From assembly GCF_000420825.1 (NCBI RefSeq), contig NZ_ATVR01000002.1, positions 1-64,000 of the forward strand: 64,000 nucleotides of DNA, in the 5' to 3' direction. This document shows positions 26,635 to 36,353 of this stretch, piece after piece (the first letter of the stretch is position 1; each line of letters starts with the position of its first letter). The DNA comes from Butyrivibrio sp. AE2015 (GTDB taxonomy: Bacteria > Bacillota > Clostridia > Lachnospirales > Lachnospiraceae). A model generated the notes under the pieces. The model did not search any database. It was not told the DNA's origin and saw nothing but the letters and a program-made list of their open reading frames with translations. The position numbers were made by a program, and so were the translations under genes.

Positions 26635-26671
26635 CTAAAAAAGCTCCTCGATGATCAATCGGGGAGCTTTC
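26635..26671. terminator. Bidirectional terminator between GH2 and MATE genes
   Basis: Stem AAGCTCCTCGAT / ATCGGGGAGCTT (26641-26669) with one G-U pair. The minus strand is followed by TTTTTT and the plus strand by TTTCTT. The two flanking genes converge here. Confidence 0.8.
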
Positions 26672-26680
26672 TTACAGAAA

Positions 26681-28051
26681 TCAGTAAACTTCTACCTGAC
26701 CTCCAAATATTCTGCGCAATTTATTCCTTACCATGATGAATGCAGGAATAAGGAAAAGATCTGCAAGTATCCATGCTGCCGGTGAGGCAAGGCATATAGC
26801 TATGAATCCAAATCTAGGAACAAGGAGAATAGCAACAACGCTTCGGCCTATCATCTCCATGACTCCTGCAAGGACGGCAAACATTGAAAAGCCCATGCCC
26901 TGAATCAGGAATCTCACTATATTAACAAGTGCAAGTGGCACATAAAACATACTGTTGTAGAAAAGGAACATGTGAGCATTATCAAGGCAGGCTGCCTCTC
27001 CTGCATTAAGGAATATCATTGAGAACTGTCTTCCAAAAAGGGCAAGCACTACAAATGCAAGGATAGCGTATCCGCATCCAAGCTTAACTGCTGCCACAAG
27101 GCCCTGCTGAAGGTGATCAAGCTTTTTGGCTCCAACATTCTGTCCACCATAGGTTGCCATTGTTGAACCAAGAGCATCAAAGGGAATACAGAAGAACATT
27201 CCAACCTTACCTCCTGTTGTAACAGCAGCTGCCGCATCTGTACCAAGGGCATTGATAGCTGTCTGGAGGATAACACTTCCGATGGCTGTTATCGAGTACT
27301 GAAGCCCCATTGGAACGCCCATGTTAAACAGGATAACAAAGTGGTCTCTGTCAAGCTCCCAGTCTTCTTTCCTCAAATGAAGAATGTCTATCTTTTTGAT
27401 TATATAAACAAGACACATTGTGCCCGCAGCCAGCTGAGAAACCACAGTGGCAAAGGCTGCTCCAAAAATTCCCCAGTGAAGCGGGATAATAAATACAAGG
27501 TCTAAAACGATGTTGAGAACTGAAGCAATTATCAGGTACTCTACAGGGTGCTTGGAATCTCCGAGAGCTCTTATTATGGCAGAAAGAAGATTGTACATAT
27601 ATGTAACCGGAATTCCAAGGAAGATAACAAGAATATAAATATATGCATATTCAAAGACATCTTCAGGAGTCTTCATGATCACAAGAATCTGTCTGCAGAA
27701 AATACTGACTAATAATGTCATTACAACTGCAAATACTGAGCAAAGAATAATGGCATGTGACACGAACTTTCTCATGCTCTTATAGTCTTTTGCTCCAAAT
27801 CTCTGAGCTACAGGAATCGCAAATCCGTTACATACTCCCATGCAAAAACCCATTATAAGGAAGTTAACAGCACCGGTTGTTCCCATTCCTGTATAGGCCT
27901 CTTTTCCAAGGAACCATGAAACTATTGCAGTATCGATCATGTTGTACATCTGCTGGAACAGCATTCCCCAGAAAAGTGACATGGCAAATCCGAAAATCAG
28001 AGACATTGGATTTCCAACTGTAAGGTCTTTTATATTACTTGTCTTCTTCAT
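26681..28051 (-). CDS. MATE family multidrug/solute efflux protein
   Basis: A 456-residue membrane transporter with twelve predicted helices. It opens with NPMSLIFGFAMSLFWGMLFQQMYNMIDTAIVSWF, the usual first helices of MATE proteins, and has GYxxxxR-type loops. Likely an Na+/H+-coupled exporter of cationic or other toxic compounds. It is the last gene before a convergent terminator, 165 bases downstream of the GH3 operon, and a hairpin lies in that gap. Confidence 0.92.
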   Translation of the reverse strand: MKKTSNIKDLTVGNPMSLIFGFAMSLFWGMLFQQMYNMIDTAIVSWFLGKEAYTGMGTTGAVNFLIMGFCMGVCNGFAIPVAQRFGAKDYKSMRKFVSHAIILCSVFAVVMTLLVSIFCRQILVIMKTPEDVFEYAYIYILVIFLGIPVTYMYNLLSAIIRALGDSKHPVEYLIIASVLNIVLDLVFIIPLHWGIFGAAFATVVSQLAAGTMCLVYIIKKIDILHLRKEDWELDRDHFVILFNMGVPMGLQYSITAIGSVILQTAINALGTDAAAAVTTGGKVGMFFCIPFDALGSTMATYGGQNVGAKKLDHLQQGLVAAVKLGCGYAILAFVVLALFGRQFSMIFLNAGEAACLDNAHMFLFYNSMFYVPLALVNIVRFLIQGMGFSMFAVLAGVMEMIGRSVVAILLVPRFGFIAICLASPAAWILADLFLIPAFIMVRNKLRRIFGGQVEVY

Positions 28052-28117
28052 AAATTACCTATTTTTCTTGAATCCTAATTCATAACGCGCTTCGCAAAAA
28101 GCTTTGCTCAAACAAAT

Positions 28118-28150
28118 TTAAGTCAGAGTGCATGTAACACTCTGACTTAA
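28118..28150 (-). terminator. Terminator-like hairpin after the GH3 operon
   Basis: Perfect 13-base-pair stem TTAAGTCAGAGTG/CACTCTGACTTAA with seven-base loop. The minus-strand T-run after it is weak (ATTTGTTT). Confidence 0.5.
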
Positions 28151-28216
28151 AATCTACTAACAACGAGATAGTCTACTACTTTTTATCAAAATTTCAAGTG
28201 AATTTTTTATGACCAA

Positions 28217-31200
28217 TTATTCCATTGCTGTAAAGCTTGTAACTTCACCCCAATCAGACTCTTCGGCGCCGATATCCTCATTTGCAAGGGCCTTGATTCT
28301 GAAGTAGTATGTGTTGCCAATTTCAGGTGTAAATTCAAGGTAGTTATTTATAATTCTGCCTTCTTCTACTGTTGGCTCGACGACACCACATCCGCTCTCA
28401 ACTTTCTGAGTTAGCGCTTCGTCAAGATAAGTCTCAACCTGGTAACTTGTGAGTGCTTCGCTTGCAAGAGCATCCTTGAGGTCGATTTCAATTCTGTCTA
28501 CAGTGTGAATATAAGGAATTCCTGGCTGATATGTAGCCTTTGGAGCAGTAAGTACACCGCACTTCTTATATCCGTTAAGGACAGCAACCTGTTTCTCATT
28601 ATAATTAGCATCAAGCTCATAAAGGACTACTGCATAGTTTTCACCAAATGGCACGCAGTTAATGTTACCAACTCCACCATTTGCAGACTGTGAGCCAAGT
28701 ACTACCGCACCATCGGCTACGGTTCCGTTTGAAACATCTGAATCGTTATAAACTTTGATAACATAGCTGTTATCTGATGAAGTGAAACTAAAATCACCAT
28801 TTTCCTGTACTTCAAAATCTTTTACATTTCCACCAGATTCAAGCTTTGATACAGCAAATGCTGCAACTGCAACCACAGCGATAACTGCTACGATTATTGC
28901 AACTCTCTTGGCATTACTGTTTTTCTTAAGCTTTTCTGCAGACTCCTCAACTTCCTTAGGTTTTCTTACAAGCATAAAGATGCAAAGAGCAAAAAGTACT
29001 ACAAATACTGCAATAAGTGCATAAAGTGCTTTCTGCCACCAAGGAAGGACAGCGACAACGATATCATTTGAAGAAATGCCATTCATTGCTGATGAATTTA
29101 CAACTGCATAGCAGATACGATGACATGCTTCCCTTAAGTTAGACATTACATAAGCGTTATCTTTGTATTCATCAAGCTGGCTTGTACGACCATGATTGTC
29201 ATACAGACCGTCATACATATCTGTGCCTGTACTAACTGCTCTTGGTGCATACATATAGCTTACACAGATAATTCCTTCATTGTCACTATCAGCATCAGTA
29301 ATTGTGAATCCATCAAACCCAAACTCGCCTCTTACTACATTGTTGATGTATGAATGCATACCATTCCATGTAGTTCCGAGTCTGTTAAATCCTGTCATTA
29401 TAGCCTTCGCATTTCCCATATCAGCTCTGAGAACCTTTGAGAATGCATTGAGATAAATCTCTCTTATAGCCTGCTCATTACTCCATGTACCAACACCTTC
29501 TCTGTGTGTCTCCTGGTCATTAAGGAAGCAGTGTTTTTCATAAACAATGATACCCTTTGACTGGATACCGATACACTCATTTGTTCCGATTGATCCGGCA
29601 ATAAATGGATCTTCTGAATAATACTCATAGTTTCTTCCTGAATAAGGAGTACGATGTGTATTTATACCAAATCCATAAATACCTGAAATGTGAGAGTGTA
29701 ATCCGTCTTCACCAATGAGTTCACCAACTCTTTTTACAAGTTCGTCATTGTATGTCTGTGCACGCATGCTGGCTGAAGGATAAGATGTTCCTTTACCACC
29801 GCCAACGAATGTTGTACCAAAACCAGTAGGTCCATTCTGATCTGATGTTGCAGGCTTTGAGATTGAGTTAACGGCTGCTGTTGTATGACCGCCTCTGATA
29901 AGAAGAGCTTTCATCTCCTCATAAGTCATCTGATCAAGAAGTTTGTCCCACATAGGATTATCATAAGCTTCGCCTTTTAAGGTAATGAGCTTAAGACCAT
30001 AATTAGCTCCAAATACCGGCATCTTATATTCATCAGAATTAACTTCCTCAATTTCCGGGAAATAATCGCTCTGAACTTCCTCAAACATTTTGTCTGTCAT
30101 GTTAAGAACAACAGATTCATGAGGATACGTTGCTACCCAATCATTTCTTGTAAGATATGTTATCTTCTGAGATTCATCATACTTATTGATATCAACATCA
30201 TCAAACTGGTTTGTGATGTCTGCACCTGTAACAGCAGAGTGCGCAAATTTTTCTTTATCAAGATCAGCTACTGTGATTGTCTTTACAAGATCAGCATTTC
30301 CTTCTGCATCCATTCTCTGGTCTGTTGTCTCAGGTGAAAATCCCTTAGCAGCGAGAATGTTGTTAACAGCTTCGTGTGTTCCATTTGCAAGAGTAAAGTA
30401 GTATTCTCCGGCATCAAGAATGTATGTCTTGGCATTATTTGAATCGTAAGCAGCAAGTTCTTCTTTAGAAATTGTTATAGTAACTTTTTCACTCTGACCA
30501 GGCTCAAGTGATTCTGTCTTATCATATCCGCAAAGTTCAACAGATGCCTTCTCAACACCATTTTCTTTGTCATAGTCTGTATAAGGAGACTGGAAGTATA
30601 CTTCAACTACTTCTTTACCTGCTACAGAACCTACGTTAGTAACATTAACGTTTACAGTAACATTGTTTTCATCTTCTGTTACTTCATAATCAGAATATTC
30701 AAAATCAGTATATGAAAGACCATAGCCAAATGGGAAGGCAACAATATCGTTATAAGCATACTGTCCAGGATTTCCTGTCTGCATTACATAATCTTCATAT
30801 CTTGTCTCATAATATCTATATCCAATATAGATTCCTTCCTGATAAACCTGATAATTCATCTGGTTCATGAAAGCTTCAGGAATAGAACTTGATTTTACTT
30901 TTTCAAGGTAGTCTTTTCTGTAGTTTGCATACTGATGCTCACCAAAGTTCATCATTGCAGGGTTTTTAGTATTGTCATAGCAAATTGTATCTACAAGATG
31001 ACCTGATGGATTGATATCACCTGTAAGAATTGCACCAAGAGAATCAATTCCGCATTCACCTGTTGTTGAGATTACAAGTACTGCATCTACGCCATAATCC
31101 TGAGTAAGGAAATCAACCTGAGGCATATTGGCTGCGTTGATTGTTACGATGATACCTTTCAATTTGCCTTCAGCTTTAAGATTCTTTAAGCCCTCAAGTA

Positions 31201-31990
31201 CGCTCTTTTCATCGTCATTAAGTTTAAGGCCATTTCCATCCATGCCGCTTTCTGTGGCTGTGATTGCACCGAGATCAGACTGAGTAAGTGCATTGTCAAG
31301 TCCACTTGGGATATCATAGCCTTCGCCGGCAACTCTTGATACGTTGAAGATAGCAACATCATTGGCAATCATGCTGTCAAATGTGCTGTCTGACTCAAGT
31401 ATAGACCAATTAACTTCATTTATAAGATAGTCAGCAGGGCTTGTGATAGAAGGGCCGCTTCTCTTAAAGTCTTTTCCTGCTCCTTCACTGTAAAACTTCC
31501 AAAGTGCACTGTTAGGTACAAGGCCTGCATGCTCCATAGAAGTATAGAATGTATACTCTCCTGTAGAAGCTGTACTACCTGAACCCGTTCCTGATGTCAA
31601 AAGATTCACAGTTGACTGGCTAAAAAGCCCTACCTTTGTCCCCTTCTGAATTGGAAGAAGTCCATCATTCATTACAAGGGCAATTCCTTCAGCCGTTACT
31701 TCTTTACAAAGTTCTTGTCCGGCTTTAACAAGGGCCGCATCATCATATACTTCACTTCCAGATGCAGTAAGCTGTGTGCTTCCGTCTGCATCCTTCTTTA
31801 CAAATTCACTGGGGAAATAAACAACATTTTCCTCAACATCACTTTTGATAGTCTTGTATGGAACAACGCCTAATGCCCAGTTAATTACAGTACCATAGTG
31901 TATCGCAATCGGAGTACCTATGATGAAAACAAGCATAAGAATACCTGTTATAACTGTCAGGATTTTCCATATCAGTTTTTTCTTTTTCAT
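28217..31990 (-). CDS. Membrane-anchored GH3 beta-glycosidase with inverted domain order
   Basis: A 1257-residue surface enzyme. It starts with a membrane helix (about 8-31) and then has the GH3 C-terminal-type domain (about 90-420; KGTKVGLF, GIIVTINAANMP), an Fn3-like part (GKEVVEVYFQSPY) and then the N-terminal-type barrel (about 680-960). The likely nucleophile is Asp899 in FTITDAD. Two more membrane helices (about 985-1008 and 1026-1045) enclose a short positively charged loop and lead to a beta-rich C-terminal domain with Fn3-like features. Domain order (C before N) is known from some Ruminococcus and Butyrivibrio beta-glucosidases. Third gene of an operon with a symporter and GH2. Confidence 0.92.
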   Translation of the reverse strand: MKKKKLIWKILTVITGILMLVFIIGTPIAIHYGTVINWALGVVPYKTIKSDVEENVVYFPSEFVKKDADGSTQLTASGSEVYDDAALVKAGQELCKEVTAEGIALVMNDGLLPIQKGTKVGLFSQSTVNLLTSGTGSGSTASTGEYTFYTSMEHAGLVPNSALWKFYSEGAGKDFKRSGPSITSPADYLINEVNWSILESDSTFDSMIANDVAIFNVSRVAGEGYDIPSGLDNALTQSDLGAITATESGMDGNGLKLNDDEKSVLEGLKNLKAEGKLKGIIVTINAANMPQVDFLTQDYGVDAVLVISTTGECGIDSLGAILTGDINPSGHLVDTICYDNTKNPAMMNFGEHQYANYRKDYLEKVKSSSIPEAFMNQMNYQVYQEGIYIGYRYYETRYEDYVMQTGNPGQYAYNDIVAFPFGYGLSYTDFEYSDYEVTEDENNVTVNVNVTNVGSVAGKEVVEVYFQSPYTDYDKENGVEKASVELCGYDKTESLEPGQSEKVTITISKEELAAYDSNNAKTYILDAGEYYFTLANGTHEAVNNILAAKGFSPETTDQRMDAEGNADLVKTITVADLDKEKFAHSAVTGADITNQFDDVDINKYDESQKITYLTRNDWVATYPHESVVLNMTDKMFEEVQSDYFPEIEEVNSDEYKMPVFGANYGLKLITLKGEAYDNPMWDKLLDQMTYEEMKALLIRGGHTTAAVNSISKPATSDQNGPTGFGTTFVGGGKGTSYPSASMRAQTYNDELVKRVGELIGEDGLHSHISGIYGFGINTHRTPYSGRNYEYYSEDPFIAGSIGTNECIGIQSKGIIVYEKHCFLNDQETHREGVGTWSNEQAIREIYLNAFSKVLRADMGNAKAIMTGFNRLGTTWNGMHSYINNVVRGEFGFDGFTITDADSDNEGIICVSYMYAPRAVSTGTDMYDGLYDNHGRTSQLDEYKDNAYVMSNLREACHRICYAVVNSSAMNGISSNDIVVAVLPWWQKALYALIAVFVVLFALCIFMLVRKPKEVEESAEKLKKNSNAKRVAIIVAVIAVVAVAAFAVSKLESGGNVKDFEVQENGDFSFTSSDNSYVIKVYNDSDVSNGTVADGAVVLGSQSANGGVGNINCVPFGENYAVVLYELDANYNEKQVAVLNGYKKCGVLTAPKATYQPGIPYIHTVDRIEIDLKDALASEALTSYQVETYLDEALTQKVESGCGVVEPTVEEGRIINNYLEFTPEIGNTYYFRIKALANEDIGAEESDWGEVTSFTAME

Positions 31991-32009
31991 TAATATTCTC
32001 CTTCTCCTA

Positions 32010-33539
32010 TTATAATTCTTCCATCGCCTGCTGTAGTGACATTCCTGCTGCTATAGCTTCCTTACGCCTCTGATTGACTTCCTGGATTTCCTTCATTTTT
32101 TCCCCTGTAAGGATATAGCCTTTCATTGCTATTATTGTGGCAATCCACGCTACCATAGGTACTACGCAGAAAAGTATGATAACAACTACATTCATCCCTG
32201 ATGAGTAGGGCGTATCTGCAGTTGGAAGAGACTTGATTCCTATCAGACTTACAGCGATTCCGACTACTGTAGCTGATAGTGAGGAAACAAGCTTATCCAC
32301 AAGGGAAAAGAGTGTTCCCATGATTCCAGGAATATATTTTCCTGATCTGTATGTTTCATAATCTGAGCAGTCTGCAACCATTGGAATGGGCATATCTGCT
32401 GTAGAATAATAAGCACCGTAACCAACACCAAAGAACACAAGGAAAAGAACTGTGTAGATATTGATGCTGAGCTTTCCGTTTGAAATAAGTGAAAGGTTAA
32501 CTCCCGGCACACCCTGCTTCCATGCAAGTAAAAGTGCAAGTACTCCTACGTAGCATACAAGTGCAAGTGATACGTATCTAAGAAGTGAAGCTCTCTGGCC
32601 TTTCTTTTGACTTGTTCTTACTGTGAGAACAAAGAAAGGAACTGAGAATACGTAACCAACTATCATCATTGGAAGGTAAAGTCCGTCGTAGTTACCCATC
32701 ATGCAGCCGTAGAGCATGCACAAAACTGTTGTGTTTGTGGCAATTGAAAGAGCCAGTTTGCATCCTGCGCCCGCGATCATAAGTCTCTTCATAGGGCTGT
32801 TGTTTTTGATGATCTCTACATATTCGGAAATCTTTACTTTTTCCTGCTTGCTTCCACCGATTCCGAAGTACTTCGGCTGGTCTTTTTCCCAAATACCGAT
32901 GATGGCAAGTATTGTAAGAATAATTGAAACTGTGATTCCAATTGGTGTTAAAACCTTATAAAAATCAGCGCTTGAGTAATCCGCTACATTTGCTCTGATG
33001 ATAGGAGCAAGGAACTGCATAACTCCCATTCCTGCAAGAGAACCTACAGTATTAAAAATTGTGAAAAGAGGTCTCTGGCCAGGATCAGATGTAAGAACTG
33101 TCTGACCGGCCCTTGTGCAAGAGGTCTGGAATGTATAACCGATAACCCAGATCGCATAGAGTCCTACAAAAGCTACATACCTAAGGGCCATCATTGTTTC
33201 AGGTATCTTAGGGGTGATGATATACATAGTGATAATGCTAAGTGCCATAATGACATTTCCGATCACCATGAAGGGTCTGAACTTACCGAATTTACCGTTT
33301 GTTCTGTCCATAAGTGCGCCGATAACAGGATCTGTAAAAGCATCAAACACTCTCATTCCTGTTACCATTACCGATGCAAATAAAACTCCGAGTCCAAGTA
33401 CGTTTGAACCAAAGGTCGCTATGTAAGCAAGGACCAGGACGTAATAAACATTTGTAGCTCCGTTATTCAGTGGAAAAAGAACCAGCTGATAAAGCTTTGC
33501 CCTGTTTATTCCATCATTCTTATTTACTGTTTCTGCCAT
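32010..33539 (-). CDS. GPH-family sugar:cation symporter
   Basis: A 509-residue transporter with twelve helices. Motifs: MRVFDAFTDPVIGALMDRTNGKFGKFRPF (MelB-type D-x-x-x-D-P after helix 2) and MPIPMVADCSDYETYRSGKY. It would bring in oligosaccharides or glycosides with Na+ or H+. Lies 15 bases after the GH2 stop and 19 before GH3, so the three form an operon for uptake and hydrolysis of a beta-linked glycan. Confidence 0.92.
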   Translation of the reverse strand: MAETVNKNDGINRAKLYQLVLFPLNNGATNVYYVLVLAYIATFGSNVLGLGVLFASVMVTGMRVFDAFTDPVIGALMDRTNGKFGKFRPFMVIGNVIMALSIITMYIITPKIPETMMALRYVAFVGLYAIWVIGYTFQTSCTRAGQTVLTSDPGQRPLFTIFNTVGSLAGMGVMQFLAPIIRANVADYSSADFYKVLTPIGITVSIILTILAIIGIWEKDQPKYFGIGGSKQEKVKISEYVEIIKNNSPMKRLMIAGAGCKLALSIATNTTVLCMLYGCMMGNYDGLYLPMMIVGYVFSVPFFVLTVRTSQKKGQRASLLRYVSLALVCYVGVLALLLAWKQGVPGVNLSLISNGKLSINIYTVLFLVFFGVGYGAYYSTADMPIPMVADCSDYETYRSGKYIPGIMGTLFSLVDKLVSSLSATVVGIAVSLIGIKSLPTADTPYSSGMNVVVIILFCVVPMVAWIATIIAMKGYILTGEKMKEIQEVNQRRKEAIAAGMSLQQAMEEL

Positions 33540-33554
33540 AACTCTTCTCCCTTA

Positions 33555-35507
33555 TTACTTTGTCCAGTTAGCTCCCTTATCTCCTGATTCCTTAAGTGTA
33601 TATTCAGGATTTGGTCTGCTAACCTTTCTAAAGACTGCTTTGTCGCGGCATGCCCCGCTTACAGCCATAAATTCATTTTCTCCTGTAAGAGAAACCTTAA
33701 ACTCAAATATGTGCTGGCCATGCTTGGTCTCAAGCTTGTTTCCATCTTTGTAAAGAGTAACTTCGTTCTGATTTGAATAAACCTTTACAGTTATCTTGTT
33801 TGAGGTTCTGTCCCTAAATCTCTTGGATGTGATATGAACAAAAGGTTCTTTGCTCCACCATGATTTGTAGATGTAGAAGCTGTCTTTCTTGGTCTTCCTG
33901 TCAAAAGTAATAAGTCCCTTGTGATTCATACCCGGCTCGCCACCCTGATTTCTGGCGTCAGCGGCAAAGTCAAACATATTCCAGACGTGTGTTGCCCACA
34001 TGAATGGATTTCTTTCAAAGCATCTGAGCATGTACTCGTGATAATGGGCCTGATACTCCTCTGTGTGATCGCCTCTTCTAGGTCTTTCTGAATGAAGGTT
34101 TGGCATTCCCTCACATCCATATTCCGAGTAACCAAGACTTCTGTCCGGATAAACAAAGTGGAAAAATCTCATCCAAAGGTCATTCAAGAAAAGCCCCGGA
34201 ACATACCATCCAAGGTAAAGATTCCAACTCACTGTATCTGTGATGTGCGCCACCTTATTAAATGGTCCGCAAACTGCATAACAGGCAAGAGTTGTAAATC
34301 TTGTCTTATCCATTTCATGACATAGATCGTTAAGCTCTCTGTGGTTATCCAGCATATCATTTTTATCTTTTGTGGATATTGTTATCTCATTGGATATTCC
34401 CCAGCATACGATTGATGGATGATTGTAGTTCTGAATTATCAGCTCTTTCATCTGACTGATCGTATTAGCTCTTCCCTTTGGCATATGCTCTGAAATATAA
34501 GGAATCTCAGCCCACACTACCATTCCTCTCTCATCGCAAAGATCATAGAATGTCTGGCTGTGCTGATAATGTGCAAGTCTGATGGTGTTGGCTCCAACCT
34601 CGCAGATAAGATCCATATCCTCTTTGTGCATCTCATCTGTGATTGCATTACCAAGGCCTTTCCTGTCCTGATGTCTGCTAACGCCGTGAAGAGTATATTT
34701 TCTACCGTTCAGATAAAAGCCTGTCTTGGGGTGATAATGGAAATCTCTGACACCAAAACGTGTCTCTACTTCATCAACCACATTTCCATCAACCAAAAGC
34801 TCTGCCTTTAATCTGTAAAGATATGGGTCATCGATTCCATCCCAGAGATGAACATCCTGAATGAGCATATCTGACCAGCCCTCATCCATAGATCTGTGAG
34901 ACATCTCCTGACATACTTCATTTCCCTCTTTATCAAAAATCGTGACACGCACTTCCCCTGAATCAGTGTTGAGCCACATTTTTGTGGCTACCTTTGCTTT
35001 TTTATATCCTTCAATAGGAGTTGCTGTAACCTGAAGTCCCTTGCCTCCGAAGTAATCCAGGTCAAATCTCTTTTTATTAACTACTACGAGCTTTACATCT
35101 CTGTATATTCCGCCGTAGAAAGTGAAATCCGCCTTTTGTGGATAAACTTTATCGTTCGGTCTGTTATCCACTTTCACAAGAAGCTTGTTCTGTCCATCAT
35201 TCAAAACTTCTGTGATATTCTTTCTGAATGTAGAATAACCACCTTCATGTCTGATTATTCTTTCATCATTTAAAAAGACGTCGCACTCTGAATTCACTCC
35301 GTCAAACTCCAGGTAAACGTCTTCGCTGTTTCTATCAAAGGAAGGACTTTCAAATTTCTTTTCATATGTTGCCAGTGTCCTTAGATAGTCATTTCCACCA
35401 TCCTGACCGTCGATATTGTTCCAGGTATGCGGAATATTGACTACTTCTTTTTCTTTTCCATCAATAGAAAAGTTCCATTCGTTGTTAATGTAGTGAATTT
35501 TTCTCAT
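33555..35507 (-). CDS. Glycoside hydrolase family 2 enzyme
   Basis: A 650-residue cytoplasmic retaining glycosidase. Sugar-binding (about 30-180), immunoglobulin-like (about 190-290) and TIM-barrel parts are evident. Acid/base Glu374 lies in WGISNEIT and nucleophile Glu462 in GYSEYGCEG. The barrel has LHGVSRHQDRKGLGNAI, close to beta-galactosidase. First gene of the operon GH2/symporter/GH3; divergent from a LytTR two-component system. Substrate likely beta-galactoside or related. Confidence 0.92.
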   Translation of the reverse strand: MRKIHYINNEWNFSIDGKEKEVVNIPHTWNNIDGQDGGNDYLRTLATYEKKFESPSFDRNSEDVYLEFDGVNSECDVFLNDERIIRHEGGYSTFRKNITEVLNDGQNKLLVKVDNRPNDKVYPQKADFTFYGGIYRDVKLVVVNKKRFDLDYFGGKGLQVTATPIEGYKKAKVATKMWLNTDSGEVRVTIFDKEGNEVCQEMSHRSMDEGWSDMLIQDVHLWDGIDDPYLYRLKAELLVDGNVVDEVETRFGVRDFHYHPKTGFYLNGRKYTLHGVSRHQDRKGLGNAITDEMHKEDMDLICEVGANTIRLAHYQHSQTFYDLCDERGMVVWAEIPYISEHMPKGRANTISQMKELIIQNYNHPSIVCWGISNEITISTKDKNDMLDNHRELNDLCHEMDKTRFTTLACYAVCGPFNKVAHITDTVSWNLYLGWYVPGLFLNDLWMRFFHFVYPDRSLGYSEYGCEGMPNLHSERPRRGDHTEEYQAHYHEYMLRCFERNPFMWATHVWNMFDFAADARNQGGEPGMNHKGLITFDRKTKKDSFYIYKSWWSKEPFVHITSKRFRDRTSNKITVKVYSNQNEVTLYKDGNKLETKHGQHIFEFKVSLTGENEFMAVSGACRDKAVFRKVSRPNPEYTLKESGDKGANWTK

Positions 35508-35632
35508 GCAAAATCTCCTTTATATAGTCAAATATTACAAAATTGCAATATATGATTTCAATCATTGTGGAATAAACTACAGTTTTAACAGCATAATTTA
35601 CAAGGCACAATCTAATGCTGTAAAATATACCT

Positions 35633-36346
35633 ATGAAACAGTTCAGAGTTGCTATTGTAGAAGACGATACAGAGTATTCTTCATTCCTTGAAAGCTGCCT
35701 TAATAAATATGGGAGCGAAAAGGGATTTGATTTTAATGCAAAAATATATACCAAGGCCGAGAGCTTTTTAGATGATTACAAAAAGGCTTTCGACATTGTT
35801 TTTATGGACGTGGATTTGGGAAAAGGTTTCCTCAATGGTATGGAAGCCGCTAAAAAGCTGCGCCTTATTGACGATACAGCTCTTTTGTTCTTTGTTACAA
35901 ACATGCCTCAATATGCGCCTGAAGGCTACGGCGTTGACGCACTTGACTACTGCCTAAAGCCCATCAGTTACAGTAACCTCTCAGTAAAACTCGACAAAGC
36001 CATGCGCCTTTTAGAGGGCAGGACAGGCCAGCCCGTTAAGGTAAAAGACAAAAAAGGCACTCATATTCTCTCTTCCAATGACATTATGTATATAGAAGTA
36101 ATGGGACACGATCTTATGTTTCACACTGTAGATGAGATAATTGATTCCTACGGCGGGTTGAGCGAAAGGGAAACAGAGCTTGCAAACTGCAATTTTGCCA
36201 GATGCAGTGCTTCCGTCCTTGTAAATCTCGCCTTTGTCAAAGGGCTTTACGGCGATGAGATCAAGGTCGGCAGAGATATGATCAAAATCGGTCGTTCCAA
36301 GAAAAAAGCTTTTTTGGAGCAGCTTAATCTGTACCTTGGAGGTTGA
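35633..36346 (+). CDS. LytTR-family response regulator
   Basis: A 237-residue two-component regulator. The receiver has the acidic pair VEDD (near residue 10), phosphorylation Asp in VFMDVDLG (near 60) and Lys in CLKPISY (near 110). A LytTR DNA-binding domain follows from about 135 (DIMYIEVMGHDLMFHT). The ATG lacks a clear ribosome site. It is followed by its kinase 7 bases later, and divergent from the GH2 operon, which it might control. Confidence 0.92.
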   Translation: MKQFRVAIVEDDTEYSSFLESCLNKYGSEKGFDFNAKIYTKAESFLDDYKKAFDIVFMDVDLGKGFLNGMEAAKKLRLIDDTALLFFVTNMPQYAPEGYGVDALDYCLKPISYSNLSVKLDKAMRLLEGRTGQPVKVKDKKGTHILSSNDIMYIEVMGHDLMFHTVDEIIDSYGGLSERETELANCNFARCSASVLVNLAFVKGLYGDEIKVGRDMIKIGRSKKKAFLEQLNLYLGG

Positions 36347-36353
36347 GTATTAA

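Noticed and set aside
32010-33539. Tandem membrane gene as part of the RiPP export system
   Set aside because: It is a GPH sugar symporter, with MelB-type motif, within a glycosidase operon.
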